Counted from the stretch's first letter, positions 37,141 to 48,545 are shown. The stretch is DNA of 64,000 bases from Symsagittifera roscoffensis (GCF_963678635.1 NC_087069.1:38188071-38252070); one strand, 5' to 3'. Notes: generated from the letters alone by a model not told the origin. Translations and numbers: made by a program.

Positions 37141-37162
37141 TCGTTCCGGTTGAGCTCTGTAG

Positions 37163-37196
37163 TATAAATACTGAGGCTATTATATCTCAATTCAGT
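37163..37196 (+). promoter_or_regulatory. Core promoter of histone H1
   Basis: TATAAATA at 37163-37170 is followed by TCAGT at 37192-37196. The A of TCAGT is 31 bp downstream of the first T of the TATA box, the expected TATA-to-initiator spacing. TCAGT matches the arthropod initiator consensus. The predicted 5' UTR is about 72 nt. Confidence 0.8.
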
Positions 37197-37265
37197 CCGC
37201 TCTTTTATTCAATTTAACAACTTTTGCTATAAATTCGTCAGAATTTCGACAACATTTTATTCAAA

Positions 37266-37784
37266 ATGACTACAACTCCAGCCAAGAAACCCGCCACACC
37301 CAAGGCTAAAAAGCCAGCAGCGAAAGCCGCAGCGCACCCGCCCTTCAAATCGATGATCAAAAAAGCGATCAAGGAATTGAAGGACAAAAAAGGATCGAGC
37401 AAAGCAGCTATCGTGAAATATATCAGCGCCAACTACAAAGTCTCGTCCGACAAAGTCGCGAACCAGACCAAACTCGCCCTGAGACGAATGGCCGCGAAGA
37501 AGGAGATCGTTCACGCCTCGAGTAAATCAGTAGGCGCCAGTGGCAGCTTCAAACTTCCAGCTAAAGAACCTGCAGCAAAGAAGCCAGCCAAGAAATCGCC
37601 CAAAAAGAAGACCGCGGCTAAGAAACCAGCAGTGAAGAAAGCAGCATCGCCCAAAAAAGCGTCACCAAAGAAGGCAGCAGCTCCTAAGAAGTCGCCAGCT
37701 AAGCCCAAAAAGTCACCGGCAAAGAAACCAGCGGCTAAAAAGCCAGCAGCAAAGAAAGCAGCGCCAGCTAAAAAAGCCAAATAG
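37266..37784 (+). CDS. Linker histone H1
   Basis: This intronless 172-aa protein has the three-part H1 layout. A short Lys/Ala/Pro N-tail (1-23) is followed by a winged-helix globular domain (about 24-97, with AHPPFKSMIKKAI, KGSSKAAIVKYI and ALRRM marks). A Lys/Ala/Pro C-tail contains SPKK motifs at about 111, 128 and 133. It binds linker DNA at the nucleosome dyad in the nucleus and compacts chromatin. The ATG lies 72 nt after the predicted start site in an AAAATGA context. At 172 aa it is short for an animal H1. The promoter is well formed. No histone stem-loop is seen in the 100 bp after the TAG stop, and AATAAA occurs at 37990, suggesting a polyadenylated (replacement-type) transcript. 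No core histone gene lies nearby. Confidence 0.95.
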   Translation: MTTTPAKKPATPKAKKPAAKAAAHPPFKSMIKKAIKELKDKKGSSKAAIVKYISANYKVSSDKVANQTKLALRRMAAKKEIVHASSKSVGASGSFKLPAKEPAAKKPAKKSPKKKTAAKKPAVKKAASPKKASPKKAAAPKKSPAKPKKSPAKKPAAKKPAAKKAAPAKKAK

Positions 37785-37989
37785 TAATTCAAAAACTTTT
37801 CCAAAACACTTTCATGATACTGTGATTAAATTTCCATGTTTTAATGTTCCTGTAAGGAAAAGTAGCAATATAATTTGATTTGAATCTTGATGATGTAGTT
37901 TCGATTTAATGTGATATATTGATTTTAATTATTCCTATTTTCTTCAGTATTTTTCAATACTTTCCTGATAATGATCAATTTCGAGACAA

Positions 37990-37995
37990 AATAAA
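37990..37995 (+). terminator. Poly(A) signal for H1
   Basis: AATAAA is about 205 bp past the H1 stop. No GGCTCTTTTCAGAGCC-type stem-loop is visible before it. Confidence 0.5.
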
Positions 37996-38429
37996 ATTTT
38001 GCACAAGTTGAAAACTTTTGTTAAATGCTTCGCGAGAAGAGAACTGTTAAAGCACAGTAATTTGATTCATAAAAAAAGTTAAAATATATCTAAAAATCGA
38101 CTAAAAATTAGAGTCTGATAGAAGTAATGTGGCATAGGAAAACCCAAATTTGTTTTCTAGCAAATTCAAAGATAGCAGCTATAGTATTCGGCAGTTAGAT
38201 TGAACCGATATTCAAACATAATTTTACCAAATCGGCATTTTTTGGGGTTAGAAAGAACGATGAAAGGGAAAAGCACGGATTGTAGTTACAATTTTAGTGT
38301 AAAAAGCTTATTAAGTAGAGGGCCATAGTGTATTTCTTCTCATGTTTGAGATGATGAGGTTGAAATCGCCTGACTCATAGATCCGATTAGTGTTTAGAAT
38401 CCACTTGTGCGATAAAATTGGATTGTTTT

Positions 38430-38520
38430 CTGATCAAACTGCAAACCGTTCTGTATCAACAAACACTTGTGCACATGTGTCAGACTTAAACATGGTTTTC
38501 AAAAATTATAGCAAGAAAAA
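38430..38520 (+). repeat. Third copy of the 290-aa gene's upstream flank
   Basis: CTTGTGCACATGTGTCAGACTTAAACATGGTTTTCAA parallels 39227-39260, upstream of the 290-aa gene, and also about 43715-43755. No coding part follows. The intervening DNA to 39300 holds a hairpin at about 38751-38777 (CGCAGATGT / ACATCTGCG) and AT repeats. Confidence 0.5.
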
Positions 38521-39307
38521 ATTATTACATAATTTGGATCTACTTAATAATCTCCCAAACCAACGGCACAAAATACGTTCTGATTCATCTTGACAAAGAT
38601 TGTAAAATTAGAGGATGTAACTAAAAGTGGTTATTTGATTTAAAAAAATTGTCCGTCAGAACCACCTTAAGGTGAGTATTTATACATTTGCTCGAAGAAA
38701 TCGGAGTCAGTTAAGTGTAAAAATGCTAAGTTAATTTAGTTTTTTTATCGCAGATGTAACTTCATCACATCTGCGTTTTTTAATGTTACATCATCTCGTA
38801 AGCTATCTTTTTGGTGCTTAATGCGAATTGCCGGTGCTAAGGATTTTAGCAGACCAGTTTTTTAGCAGACCAATCTTTAAGCAGGATCAGAAAAATTATA
38901 AAGTCAGAAAGCTAATTTCAAACGCGGCGATTAGCGACCGCTTACTCTGCTGCGCTTCATTTCAACACGAGTAAATCTTTGTTTTGCCGCTTTGTTTTAT
39001 ATAGCAACGAATGAATTTTATATAAACTCTTTGTTTTATTTATAAATATATATAAACTGGGTCGTCATTATATTGCTTATATTACCGTCATCTCATGCTT
39101 ATTTTTCTCGTGCTTTTTCTGTTCTGATGCTTGTCTCATGCTCAAACAGCAAACCATCTTATATTATTATTATTATAATGATTATTATTAATATGATTAT
39201 TATTAACCATTTGTCTCAAAAAACTCTCGTGCACGTGTGTCCAATTTTAAGCGTGATTTTCAACATTAATAACAACGAAACTTGCTCATTGACTTTTTAA
39301 ATTAACG

Positions 39308-40180
39308 ATGGCCATGTTTTCGTATATTCCAGAAACAGGTATGCCTTCAGACGAAAGACACAAATTATATTTCGACCCGATGATCCATTCATTAATAAAA
39401 CAAGATTTGGAGGTTCCTTACAACGATTTGGTTGGAGAAATCAAAAATCTTGCGGAAGGTCGACTCATTTGCATATCATTTTATGAAAACTTAATTAGCG
39501 CCGACCATGAAACAGATATGTATGAGAAGAGACCTTTAGTAATAATTGAAAGTGACAATTTTTGGTGGTCTTTTGAGAAAAGTAAGAAAAATGGAATCAC
39601 CATTCAGCGAAGCTCTGATGAAAAGACACTTTGGGAAATTTACCGTCGCAAAAAGAGAGCCGGTCAAATTGTCAGAAAACTTTCTGAAAGAAAATTACGC
39701 AGCAGATCATGCAAAATAAACCTGAAAATTTTCAGATGTACAACAGTTTTCATGGAGTTACCAGCGAAAACAATTTATTTTCCTATGACAGAATGCAAGG
39801 GCTTATCTGTCGTTTCAACTGCCTATCTGAACTTATCGAATATTGTTGGGGAATTATTACACTCATCAGACTACGAAGAATCGGTGAATCGATTTCTAAG
39901 ATCGGAAAAAATTGATAATAATTTGTTAGATTTAACTAATGCTTTCAGAGATTTCAGATCCCACACCAAAAAGTTGTTACTGTTCTTATTATTTTATCAT
40001 TCTATTTTTCTTATCTATTCAACTATTTTTGAAACACAAATGAGCCAAAGTGAAATTATTTTTCTCGCTGCGCTATTTATTTCCATACTTTTGTTACCGA
40101 TCTACGGACTTTTTCTCTTTTCTTTCGTATTCTTTACCATTTCAACCACAATTGATTATCTTAAAACCGCATCTAATTGA
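39308..40180 (+). CDS. Unrecognised protein with two C-terminal TM segments
   Basis: An ATG-started single frame of 290 aa. The N-terminal two thirds are soluble and charged, with DNFWWSFEKS at 83-92 and a strongly basic RRKKRAGQIVRKLSERKLRSRS run at about 113-134. Two hydrophobic segments (about 223-241 and 249-278) then lie close together, separated by a short Gln/Ser-rich loop. This suggests a hairpin-type membrane anchor with the N-domain on one side, probably cytoplasmic. No signal peptide and no family match come to mind. A decayed paralogous locus at 43580-44300 shares its 5' flank, first ~40 codons and 3' flank, so a gene family once existed here. The frame is intact despite an AT-rich setting, which supports a real gene. 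Confidence 0.65.
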   Translation: MAMFSYIPETGMPSDERHKLYFDPMIHSLIKQDLEVPYNDLVGEIKNLAEGRLICISFYENLISADHETDMYEKRPLVIIESDNFWWSFEKSKKNGITIQRSSDEKTLWEIYRRKKRAGQIVRKLSERKLRSRSCKINLKIFRCTTVFMELPAKTIYFPMTECKGLSVVSTAYLNLSNIVGELLHSSDYEESVNRFLRSEKIDNNLLDLTNAFRDFRSHTKKLLLFLLFYHSIFLIYSTIFETQMSQSEIIFLAALFISILLLPIYGLFLFSFVFFTISTTIDYLKTASN

Positions 40181-42125
40181 ATTTAGACTTAGACAATTGA
40201 TCAACATAGACTTGTTGTAATTGTGAGCTATTTCGTGATATATTTGTGTGTAGTGCTTATATATCTCTGTAAAAAAAGGAAAATGGTTGTAATCAACTTA
40301 CATAGCCATTTTTTATTTGATATATAATTCTAACTGGTTATTGTTCTCACAAAAAACCATAAAAATGATTATAATGAGTAAATTTGTTCTCTCAATTTTA
40401 TAAAAACGATAATATGGAGATGCAATTAAATTGGGTTTAGGACAACAGGCCGACCGGACTTCAAGCCGAAATTTTAAATTTATAAGCACTTCAAAATGCT
40501 ACATTTTCACCAGTTAAAAGTTTGTTCTCAAAAATTTTATAAAGTTAAACCCATATTAAGCGTTCTTCATGACAATGCCCCACTTAAGCGTGGCACCAGG
40601 TAGTTACATTAGCCGGATTTTGAAATGCATAAATCGTACTCAAGTAAAACCCTTCGACAATGTTTTATTTTTTAATAATCCTAAACATCAGTTATAGGCT
40701 GAAATTTTTTAAAAAAGCCAATAATTTGTTAAGAAAGCTCATGAAATTGAGAACTTCTACACAATTGTCTTCAAATTAATCATTATGCATGACTGATCTT
40801 ACCATTCTCCTTGAAGCTGTTGGCTGGATTTCCAGCACCTATTTAAAATATATCGTGAACATCTCGACGAAAACATTTTAGAATAATTATGAAAAAAATT
40901 TTCATTCTTAAATTGCACACGCTTTCGAGTTGAATTAAGATTAGTTTTTCCTTCAACATGAAATCCAAAATATTTCCGTCGTGAGGTTCATCCGGATTAT
41001 TTTCTTTAAGCTAAGCAAATTGATATAATTTAGTTCTGAAACAACTCATAAATTTTAGTAAAATAAAGTCATTAGTACTTAAAAACACAGAGCCACGAGA
41101 CAAATAAAAATCTAATGAAATCTAAAAGACTGATTTGAAACTTTTTTGATCATTTTGATGAAAATTCAGATAAAAATTACATCCCGTTAAAGCTGTTTTC
41201 AAACGAGAATCTTTGAAGAAAAAAATATTTGAAAATAAAACTAATCCAATTTGAAAACAAGTATTCAATAAGTTACTTTTAAAAATTCCGCTGAGAAATC
41301 TGACAACTAACACTTCATGAGAGGTTAGTTTGCCAGAAAAATCAAAGTCCAATAAAAAAAACAATTTTTAGCATCAACAGTGTATATCTATTTCTTAAAA
41401 AAATAAAAATTTCAGCTCGACCTATATTAAAATTTTCACACTTTTTCTTGACATTTTGACTGTATTTTGAGGATATTTCAACCAAATGTAATAAAATTAA
41501 TCTGCAAGGTAAGACTACGAATGTTTGTTTCAAGAAAATTTTTTAAATAGATTTTAAAAGTACTTTTTTGACGATAACAAATTTTAGCGAGACAAAATGA
41601 AACTATGCTTGAATTGAATTTTTTCCTAAATGATCCTTGAGAAAAAAATTCAAAAGCTTACGAACCATTTTGATGCAATTATTGAAAATATTTCAAAATG
41701 AAAAAGAAAACAAATATCGACAAACGGATGTGTGATTTCAAAAGAGAGACAGGATTTTTTTATTATAAAAAACTCCAAATAGCAGTAAGAGAATACGAAA
41801 GTTATAGAGTGAACATTCTCACGTTTTTTCAACAGCAGTTTGGCGATTTTTGTGAAGAACTATGAATAGCTCGGACTTATGAGTAAAATTTTTTAGCACA
41901 AACTGACGTGAGCTTTTTAACTAGACAGTCATAGTTTAATTGTTCTCGCTTTTGTTCTCAATACGAGGAGAATTTTTGATCAACTATTAAACTTTTATAG
42001 TTAAAAAAACTCTGGTGCACCTGATAGATCGGATTGCTGCGTAAGTCCTAAAACTGAGGCCTAGAAAAAAAGTTGAACAAATTTAAAGACTGGTCCTTGG
42101 GTTCCAATGATCTACACACATTAAC
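40181..42125. other. AT-rich stretch, partly 3' flank of the 290-aa gene
   Basis: 40880-41080 is related to 43960-44270 (shared CGCACAC and AGTCAATAGTACTTAA-like phrases), showing that the decayed paralog includes this 3' flank. Otherwise no feature is seen. Confidence 0.45.
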
Positions 42126-42160
42126 AAGTGCGCCTAGCCAGTGCAGAGTTTGGCATCTTA
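42126..42160. mobile_element. Solo end of MITE family 2
   Basis: GCGCCTAGCCAGTGCAGAGT followed by TTGGCATC parallels the right end of the element at 33519-34106. Confidence 0.45.
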
Positions 42161-42657
42161 ATGATTCACGTTTGACAAATCATTTCTTATTTATAGGTTG
42201 AGACTGTATGTTTCATACAAGAGCTAAAATCTTCAAGCAAGCCAACTGCACAAAATGCATTTGGATTCATCTGCAAAAAACAGTGTGAAATGGAAGGAAG
42301 AAGCTAAAAATTATTGTTTGATATAAAAATTCGTCACCCGGAAAAACAGTAAGGAGGGAGCAATTATAATTACGACCCAAATACTCAATAGTTAGCAGAA
42401 AAACACAGTTAAGAATGAAGATGAAAACTTGTTTCATTTTAAAAATTAGATCTGCGTGTTTTGGTGTTACATGATCTATTTAATTATAACCCTTCTAGTA
42501 CTGAAAACGAAATGCTACCTCTATGAAGAAACTACCCTTTCTTAAACTGTTAATTAAATGCAATTTTAGTAAGTATTGAAAATCTTCGTTTTTTGCAAAA
42601 AAGGGGAGAATCGTTGAAGAGACCCTAAAGATAATGATGAACAGCACAGTTTATATT

Positions 42658-43563
42658 TCCGGGTTGACCAAAATTTCTTATCATACAATTTCCATATATG
42701 AGAAACTTCTTGCCATGCAATTTCATACAATTCCATACGTACAGAAATTGTATGAAAATTCTATGGTAAACATTTTTCCATATATGAGAATTGTATAATA
42801 GACGTTTTTCCAGAGACAAAAAAATTGATTTTTGTTTCTTAACTTAATTTTTTTTTTTAAAATTGGTTGTGTTTGTAACCAAACACAAGTGAAAAAGACC
42901 TTGGTTTACTCAAAGCACCAAAGTTTAGACGATCATGCATCTACAAGGCACAGAAAACGACCTGAATTGTCTTTGAGCTGTCTTTCACAAATGATATAAC
43001 AAAATTAACAAACTTTTGAAATTTGGCGAAAATTTTCAACGAGTATTGTTTTAAAAACTTGAGTTTTACAATTATCAGACATTGATCAAGGCATACATAA
43101 ACACTCCATCTGCATTTCTCCATCAAGCGAAAAAAAACCCAACATTAGTGTATCGAGGACTACGTTATGCACACAAAAAATTGAATTTTGCAAGCAAAAA
43201 TTTTTTTTTGGAAAACGTTTGCTTGCGTACAAAAATCGTTTTGCAGTTGAAAAAAAGGCCAAACAAAAATTACGGGGCAAATTCAAATAAATTGGAAAAA
43301 ATTTGTGTCGTCATCAAAAAAATGCCAGTCAAACAATTTTCATATATGGGAATTGTATGATAAGCTTTTTTTTCAAAAAACCAAAATCGAGGTTTTTTTA
43401 TCAACAGACTGTTTTATAAGAATCAACAGCCGTAGTAATTGATTTTTATCTTTTTCACCCATTTTTCGAAATTGTATGAAAATTGTATGACGAGCATTTT
43501 CCCACACACTTGATGTATGGAATTTTGTGATAAGCATTTTCGGTGTTTTGAGGTCAACCCGGG
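42658..43563. mobile_element. MITE-like element, family 1, long copy
   Basis: CCGGGTTGACC at 42659 and GGTCAACCCGGG at 43552-43563 are inverted ends. Sub-terminal CATATATG(A/G)GAATTGTAT motifs recur at 42779 and 43338. The 905-bp interior codes for nothing recognisable. The left breakpoint of the large tandem duplication lies inside it (about 43096). Confidence 0.65.
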
Positions 43564-43799
43564 TTAGTGATAGTTTATTTTTTCTCATGCTATTTCTTAT
43601 GCTTGTTTTATGATGTAACAGCGAGCTATTTATTATGATTTATTATTATATTTATTCATATAATTATCATGATTATCATGATGATCATTTTTAACAATTT
43701 TGTCTCAAAAAACACACGTGCACGTATGTTCAATTTAAAAGTGACTTTTAACAATTTTAGCAACAGAAATTGTTCATATTGAATCATTACTTTCTTAAA

Positions 43800-43920
43800 G
43801 ATTGGGATGTTTTCTTATTTTGTAGAGAAAGTTAAGTCTTCAGACAAAAAAGATCTTAATTATTTTTCGACCTGATGATCCATTAATTATTAACCCGAGA
43901 TTTGGAGGTTCCTTACAAAG
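43800..43920 (+). pseudogene. Fragment of the 290-aa gene
   Basis: This stretch aligns with 39306-39424 through the start region: ATGTTTTC, then CTTCAGAC, then TTCGACC and GATGATCCATT, then GATTTGGAGGTTCCTTACAA. The start codon and frame are lost. The 5' flank (43580-43799) and the 3' flank (about 43960-44300) also align with the intact locus, while almost all of the coding region is deleted. Confidence 0.8.
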
Positions 43921-44860
43921 AATCAACATCTCTAAGAAAACATTATTTTGTTGAATTGAAAAAACTCCTTCCTAAAAACGCACACACTTTTGATTTTGAA
44001 TTAAAACGTTTTTCTACAACAAAACGAAATTGTTGTAGACCAAAATAGTTCCTCCTTGAAATCTTTGAGGAAAAATTTTTACAGCTAAACATAATGAATT
44101 AGATTATTTCTGAAAAATCTCAAATTATTTCATTTTCAGTACCATAGATTATAACTACCGCTTTTCTCTTGAGTTTTAATGCGGACTCTTGAACAGCAGT
44201 TGTTTTTGAGTCAGATGATTTGAAAGAATAGTTTTCACGATCTTAACATTTTACTTTAGTCAATAGTACTTAAATAAATACCCACCGGAGAAATGGAAAC
44301 ATTTTAATCATATCAAGAAAACCAATTTTTGAAAAAAAAAACAGTTAAATTGACAACAACAAGTTTTGCATTTATCAGGAAAAATTAGGTACCAACAAGA
44401 AAAAAACTTAGTTTGATCCATGATTTAATCGCAGAAGAACTGCAGATGTAACGTTCATTTTTTGATAACCATCAGCTTCATCTAAAAAAGTTCAGGATAA
44501 TTAAGGAAACTTTCGTAATCGAATTACATCAGTAAGAGCTCATGGGGGAACAATGGGGAACTTTTATCGATCTTTTTGAATAGTTTTCCGGATAATCTGT
44601 TCTAATTTGGAAGAAAACTGAGGTATTTAAAAACGTTTTCTTACGTGTTGATTTAATAAAATTCCTGCTAAATAAAATATATAAAGTCTGCTACTTATCA
44701 CATACTCAGATAGCGAGAAAAAATGTTGCAGTTTCCTGAAAAAATTTCAAACTGTTTTCTAGAGTGGGTCAGCTTTTTAGCAGCTCGGCCTTATATTAGC
44801 AATCAGTCTTACGTTGATTTTTAGTGAAAAATTGCCGTCCTTTGAATCTTAAAAAACATT

Positions 44861-46020
44861 GAGTCGCGCTTATTTTTGATGTTAAGGTAAGCAAGAAGCA
44901 GTTTTTTGAAAAATCAAAAAAAAAGTTGAACAAAAAAATAATTTTGTTTTTTAATTGAATTCATTGTTTTTCTCTTGATCTATTGGTATGAATAATTCTG
45001 CATGACGCAAAATAAAAGCAAAAAATTGTTTAAAAACAGATTTTCTTTAATAGGTTACGACAGCAGAGCATTAAATTTCTCAACGAGACAACTAATCAAT
45101 TATCTTTCGTAGAAAAGCAAGAATTTTCATTCAAACAAAACATTTTTTAAGCTTCCAGATAACTCTAATTTGACAGTAATTAAAGAAGTTGAAGGTAACT
45201 GTGAAAACCGAGCAGTTTTCTTTTTTCGGGTTTTGTAACGAAAGTGACAAACTATTTAAGCTCGGGGTGGTTTTGTTTACCCTAGACAATTTTAGACTTT
45301 TTAACTAGCCATTTTTGACGTAATTACTCAATATTATCTGAAAAGTGTTGCTTTTTAAAAAATTAACTTTTATCTTTAATCTTTGCCTGTGATCTTTTTT
45401 TCGTTAGAAAAAAATTCGGCAGTGAATTTTTGCTGAGGGTTTTCTGAAAAACTATGAAGGTTTTAAAAATGCAATATGGCCAATTTGGGACAACAAACGC
45501 GCGATGTAGTTCGCGCTATTAACGCATAATGGGAGGTTTATTCCATTTTAGTAATTGTTTCAAATTAGTTAAAGCAGGCTTTTTGTCACAACTATTATGT
45601 TCATAAGAGCGACAAATATCAATTTTGTACTTTATATTGCGTGAGGGGTGATGATTTTGTGAAGGAAAAAATTCTTTTTTTTTCATTTTTAAAAAATTTA
45701 TCAATATTTTGAAGCGAGCGCTGCTTCATAACATTTAAGAGCAGTTGGAATATTCAGGACGTTGCCCTGATACGGGCAATCTTGTTTTGTTTTCAAAATT
45801 GAATATGAGTATCCTAGCTTACCTTTTTGTTCGTTTGGTTTTCAAATTTTTTTTTTCAGCATCTGCTCATTTGTAAATTTTGATTTCAAAATTGCATTAA
45901 ATTATCTTTGTTCCTCTTTTATTTAGTAGTATGTTAAGTATGTCATATCGAGACATCTGGAAAGAGAGGTTATGGAGAACTCTGACAGACAGAAGGGTCT
46001 CTGTTCTGTCCGCCTCCTAA
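44861..46020. other. AT-rich left part of duplication unit 1
   Basis: It matches 54097-55200 with visible substitutions and indels (perhaps 5-8%). A 76-codon ATG frame in unit 2 (54327-54557) is frameshifted here, so I do not call a gene. Confidence 0.5.
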
Positions 46021-46116
46021 TCACATCGAGTGTGATGTCGGCAGTGTCGTCTGCGGCTGCAACTCCTGGTCTGTAGCTGTAAAAATCATTAATGTAGAAA
46101 CAAATTAAATAATAAT

Positions 46117-46243
46117 AATAATATAATAAATTGTTTCCAAACGATATCTAGTTACAAAGTTATTTATAAAAATTTATAAATACAAATTAGAATCGTTTGG
46201 GAGAACACCATTAAGCCAACAAGGCCCGTTTTCAGGTGTCTCA
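46117..46243. mobile_element. Small insertion with inverted ends, unit 1 only
   Basis: TTCCAAACGAT (46135-46145) and ATCGTTTGGGA (46192-46202) are inverted. The segment is absent at the matching place in unit 2 (about 55300), so it was inserted in unit 1 or lost from unit 2 after duplication. Confidence 0.5.
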
Positions 46244-47009
46244 TTAAAATGATAAATAGTGAAATAATCAGTTTTTTTTGTTAAGTAGCCCAAATGGTTC
46301 CTACAAATGAAACAAAACGTAATAAAAAACGAAACAAGTTTTGTCGTTTTTTGAATGACAAAAACGATATTATGTTTTCTATCTTTCTTTCGATCTATCA
46401 ATAACGTTGCAAAGTTGTATCAATCAAATAATTAACGTATTGCTGTTTAAAAAAAGCGTTTTGTACCTGCAATGGATCGGGACACTTTTTGGCCTCCGTC
46501 TGCGCCTCTTCCTCTTTGATCTCGAGTAGCTCCTCCCTCTCTGATTGGTGACGTCATCACTTCTAACTGGGACCAGGCTTAGTTAAAAAACAGTATTTCT
46601 TATGAATGTATTCTGGTAGTTCAAAGAAAAGTGTTTCCTTATTCAGATAATCTTACAATTAGAAGAAAAATTTTAATTCTTATGAAGGTAATTTAAATTT
46701 AAATGCAATAAACTTTTGAATGCGCTTTAAATTTATGAAATGGGGGGAATGGTTATAAAAACAGTAATTTTTCAATTTATGAATGTAATTTATACAATCT
46801 TGTAGGCCACGCTCAAGGATTAAGATCAGGAATAATTAGCCTTTCTGTTGTTGTTTCTGTATAATAAATACCTAGGTGAAGTCTTCAATGGAGATTTGCA
46901 TTTGTGACCTACAGTGCTGATTTAAATTAACCGGACAAAACGGGTTAAACTTGAAAATTAAAACGCGTTTTTCTTCGAATTGGGTTAAGTTTAGGTGATA
47001 ACTTATGAA

Positions 47010-47430
47010 CCCGGGTTGACCTCCATGCACCGAAAATGCTTATCATACAATCAGGGGCGGATCCAGGATTTTCTCGAGGGGGGGGGGCGAAGTTTCAAAA
47101 AATGTTCGAAAATTTTGTCGAACTTTTTTATGTAGGTTAACTTAATTGATTTTTTGAGCTCTCCCTTAGCACGGTTTAGTCCATGTTTTAGCTAAATTTT
47201 CTGCACCGCAGGCAAAAATTTCAAAAAACAGCCCAAAAAAGGCGTTTTTAGGCACTTTTTGGAAAATTTTGACCAAAAAATCGCGTTTTTTCGGCGCGCG
47301 CTCCCCCCCCCCCGCTCATAATTAGTATATATTGGCGCCAAAGTCGCCTTTAGAAAAAATTTAGGGTCGGTCGGCTAAAAATAGATTTTTTAAAAAGTAC
47401 CGAAGGGGGGTGTTATATGCCAATTTGACA
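47010..47430. mobile_element. Family 1 MITE end interrupted by a CAGGGGCGGATCC element
   Basis: CCCGGGTTGACCTCCATGCA and an ATCATACAAT motif (47010-47051) are cut by CAGGGGCGGATCCAGGATTT at 47052. That is a terminus style common to DNA-transposon fragments in animal genomes. G and C runs follow (47082; 47303-47313, 11 C). The right inverted end is not found. The unit 2 equivalent is 56031-56455, with 16 C in the run. Confidence 0.5.
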
Positions 47431-48037
47431 ATTGACAACCATCTTAGATGACTTCAACTTTTCACATGCAATCAGGAAAACTCCGGGAAAGAAATTGAAA
47501 ACCAAAACTCAGCAAATTCAAAACTAAAAAATGCAAAACTGAATTACCAAACACGTGCAACCAACTAATTTATAATCAAATCAAAGTTCAAAGCAAGAAA
47601 AACTCAAGTACATCGTGTAAACTAGAAACGATTACATTTTCGTTTTCTATATGGCACTCAGCTAAATTGCCAAAAACCACACCCTTGCTCTACCCCCTGA
47701 CCAGACTGGAAGCACAGTTTGTTTTTAGTGCCAACCAAGGAAGACTCGTTTTGCAGTTGCTTAAGATTTAAAAAAAATTGGTTTATCAATTTGGACCCCC
47801 ATAGCTTAACTTTGGTATAGGGACGTTAACTTTACGTTTGGTTTATATTACTTTCCGCCTGTTTAAGTATCAGAACGATTTACTATCAAGCATTTGTAAC
47901 TATCAAATAATTGTTTTTTTTTCATTATACTTATTTGAAAATATATTTACCGCACCATTGTTCTTTTGCTTCGTTCCTTTTTAAGTTTAGGTCTAGCTAC
48001 CTAGGACAGGAACTAACAAAGTAGGTCAAAACCACAA

Positions 48038-48338
48038 ATGGAAACGACATCTACAACAACTGCAACGATCAACTACGACAAACTAGCCATGCCCAACAAA
48101 ACCACTCTCCCCCAGAGAAATCTTTCATCACCCAACTAGAGTACGAAAAGCCATCAGTGACATCAATACAAACTACAACATAGCTGACACAGAAACCGAG
48201 ATGAAGAAAATTCTCAGCAATTTGGAAGACGCCACTACGTACCTTGTAGACCACCCGACTGAGCACGCCACTGCTAGGATCTCATCAACCGCTGTAACAT
48301 TTGCCCGGAAGATACATATCGACGGAAAACAAAACTAA
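48038..48338 (+). pseudogene. ~100-aa frame split by a frameshift, unit 1
   Basis: The frame opens with ATG (METTSTTTATINYDKLAMPN). It meets a CTCCCCCAG run near 48110 and soon stops. A +1 change at that run enters a frame reading RVRKAISDINTNYNIADT and ending FARKIHIDGKQN at the TAA 48336. Both parts look coding (helix-like, charged), so one base was probably lost or gained in the C run. The same defect is present in unit 2 (57064-57364), so it predates the duplication or was shared by conversion. No domain is recognised. It is transcribed toward the minus-strand cluster. Confidence 0.4.
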
Positions 48339-48341
48339 GTC

Positions 48342-48545
48342 TTAAGACGACTGGCTAACGTCTAAACAGAGCTTTGCATGCTTTTCACCGTCTCTACCAA
48401 GCCAGTACTTTTCGGTGGTCTTTTCTAACATCGGGTCGACAAAAACGTTACTGCTTTCGGCTTCGGTCAAAACACTCAGATTAACTAAATTACATGCAGA
48501 AATAGTGAGTTCATGGCTGGGTCTCAGTATCCCCAGACCACGAGG
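48342..48545 (-). other. 67-codon open segment, unit 1
   Basis: Open between TGA (48546) and TAA (48342) with no ATG near its start. The product reads LTEAESSNVFVDPMLEKTTE and then YWLGRDGEKHAKLC, which is protein-like. It may be a remnant or an exon of a further minus-strand gene. The unit 2 equivalent is at 57368-57571. Confidence 0.3.

Noticed and set aside
37511-37804. Ala/Gly/Phe-rich minus-strand frames over histone H1
   Set aside because: Antisense shadow of the Lys/Ala/Pro-rich H1 tail.
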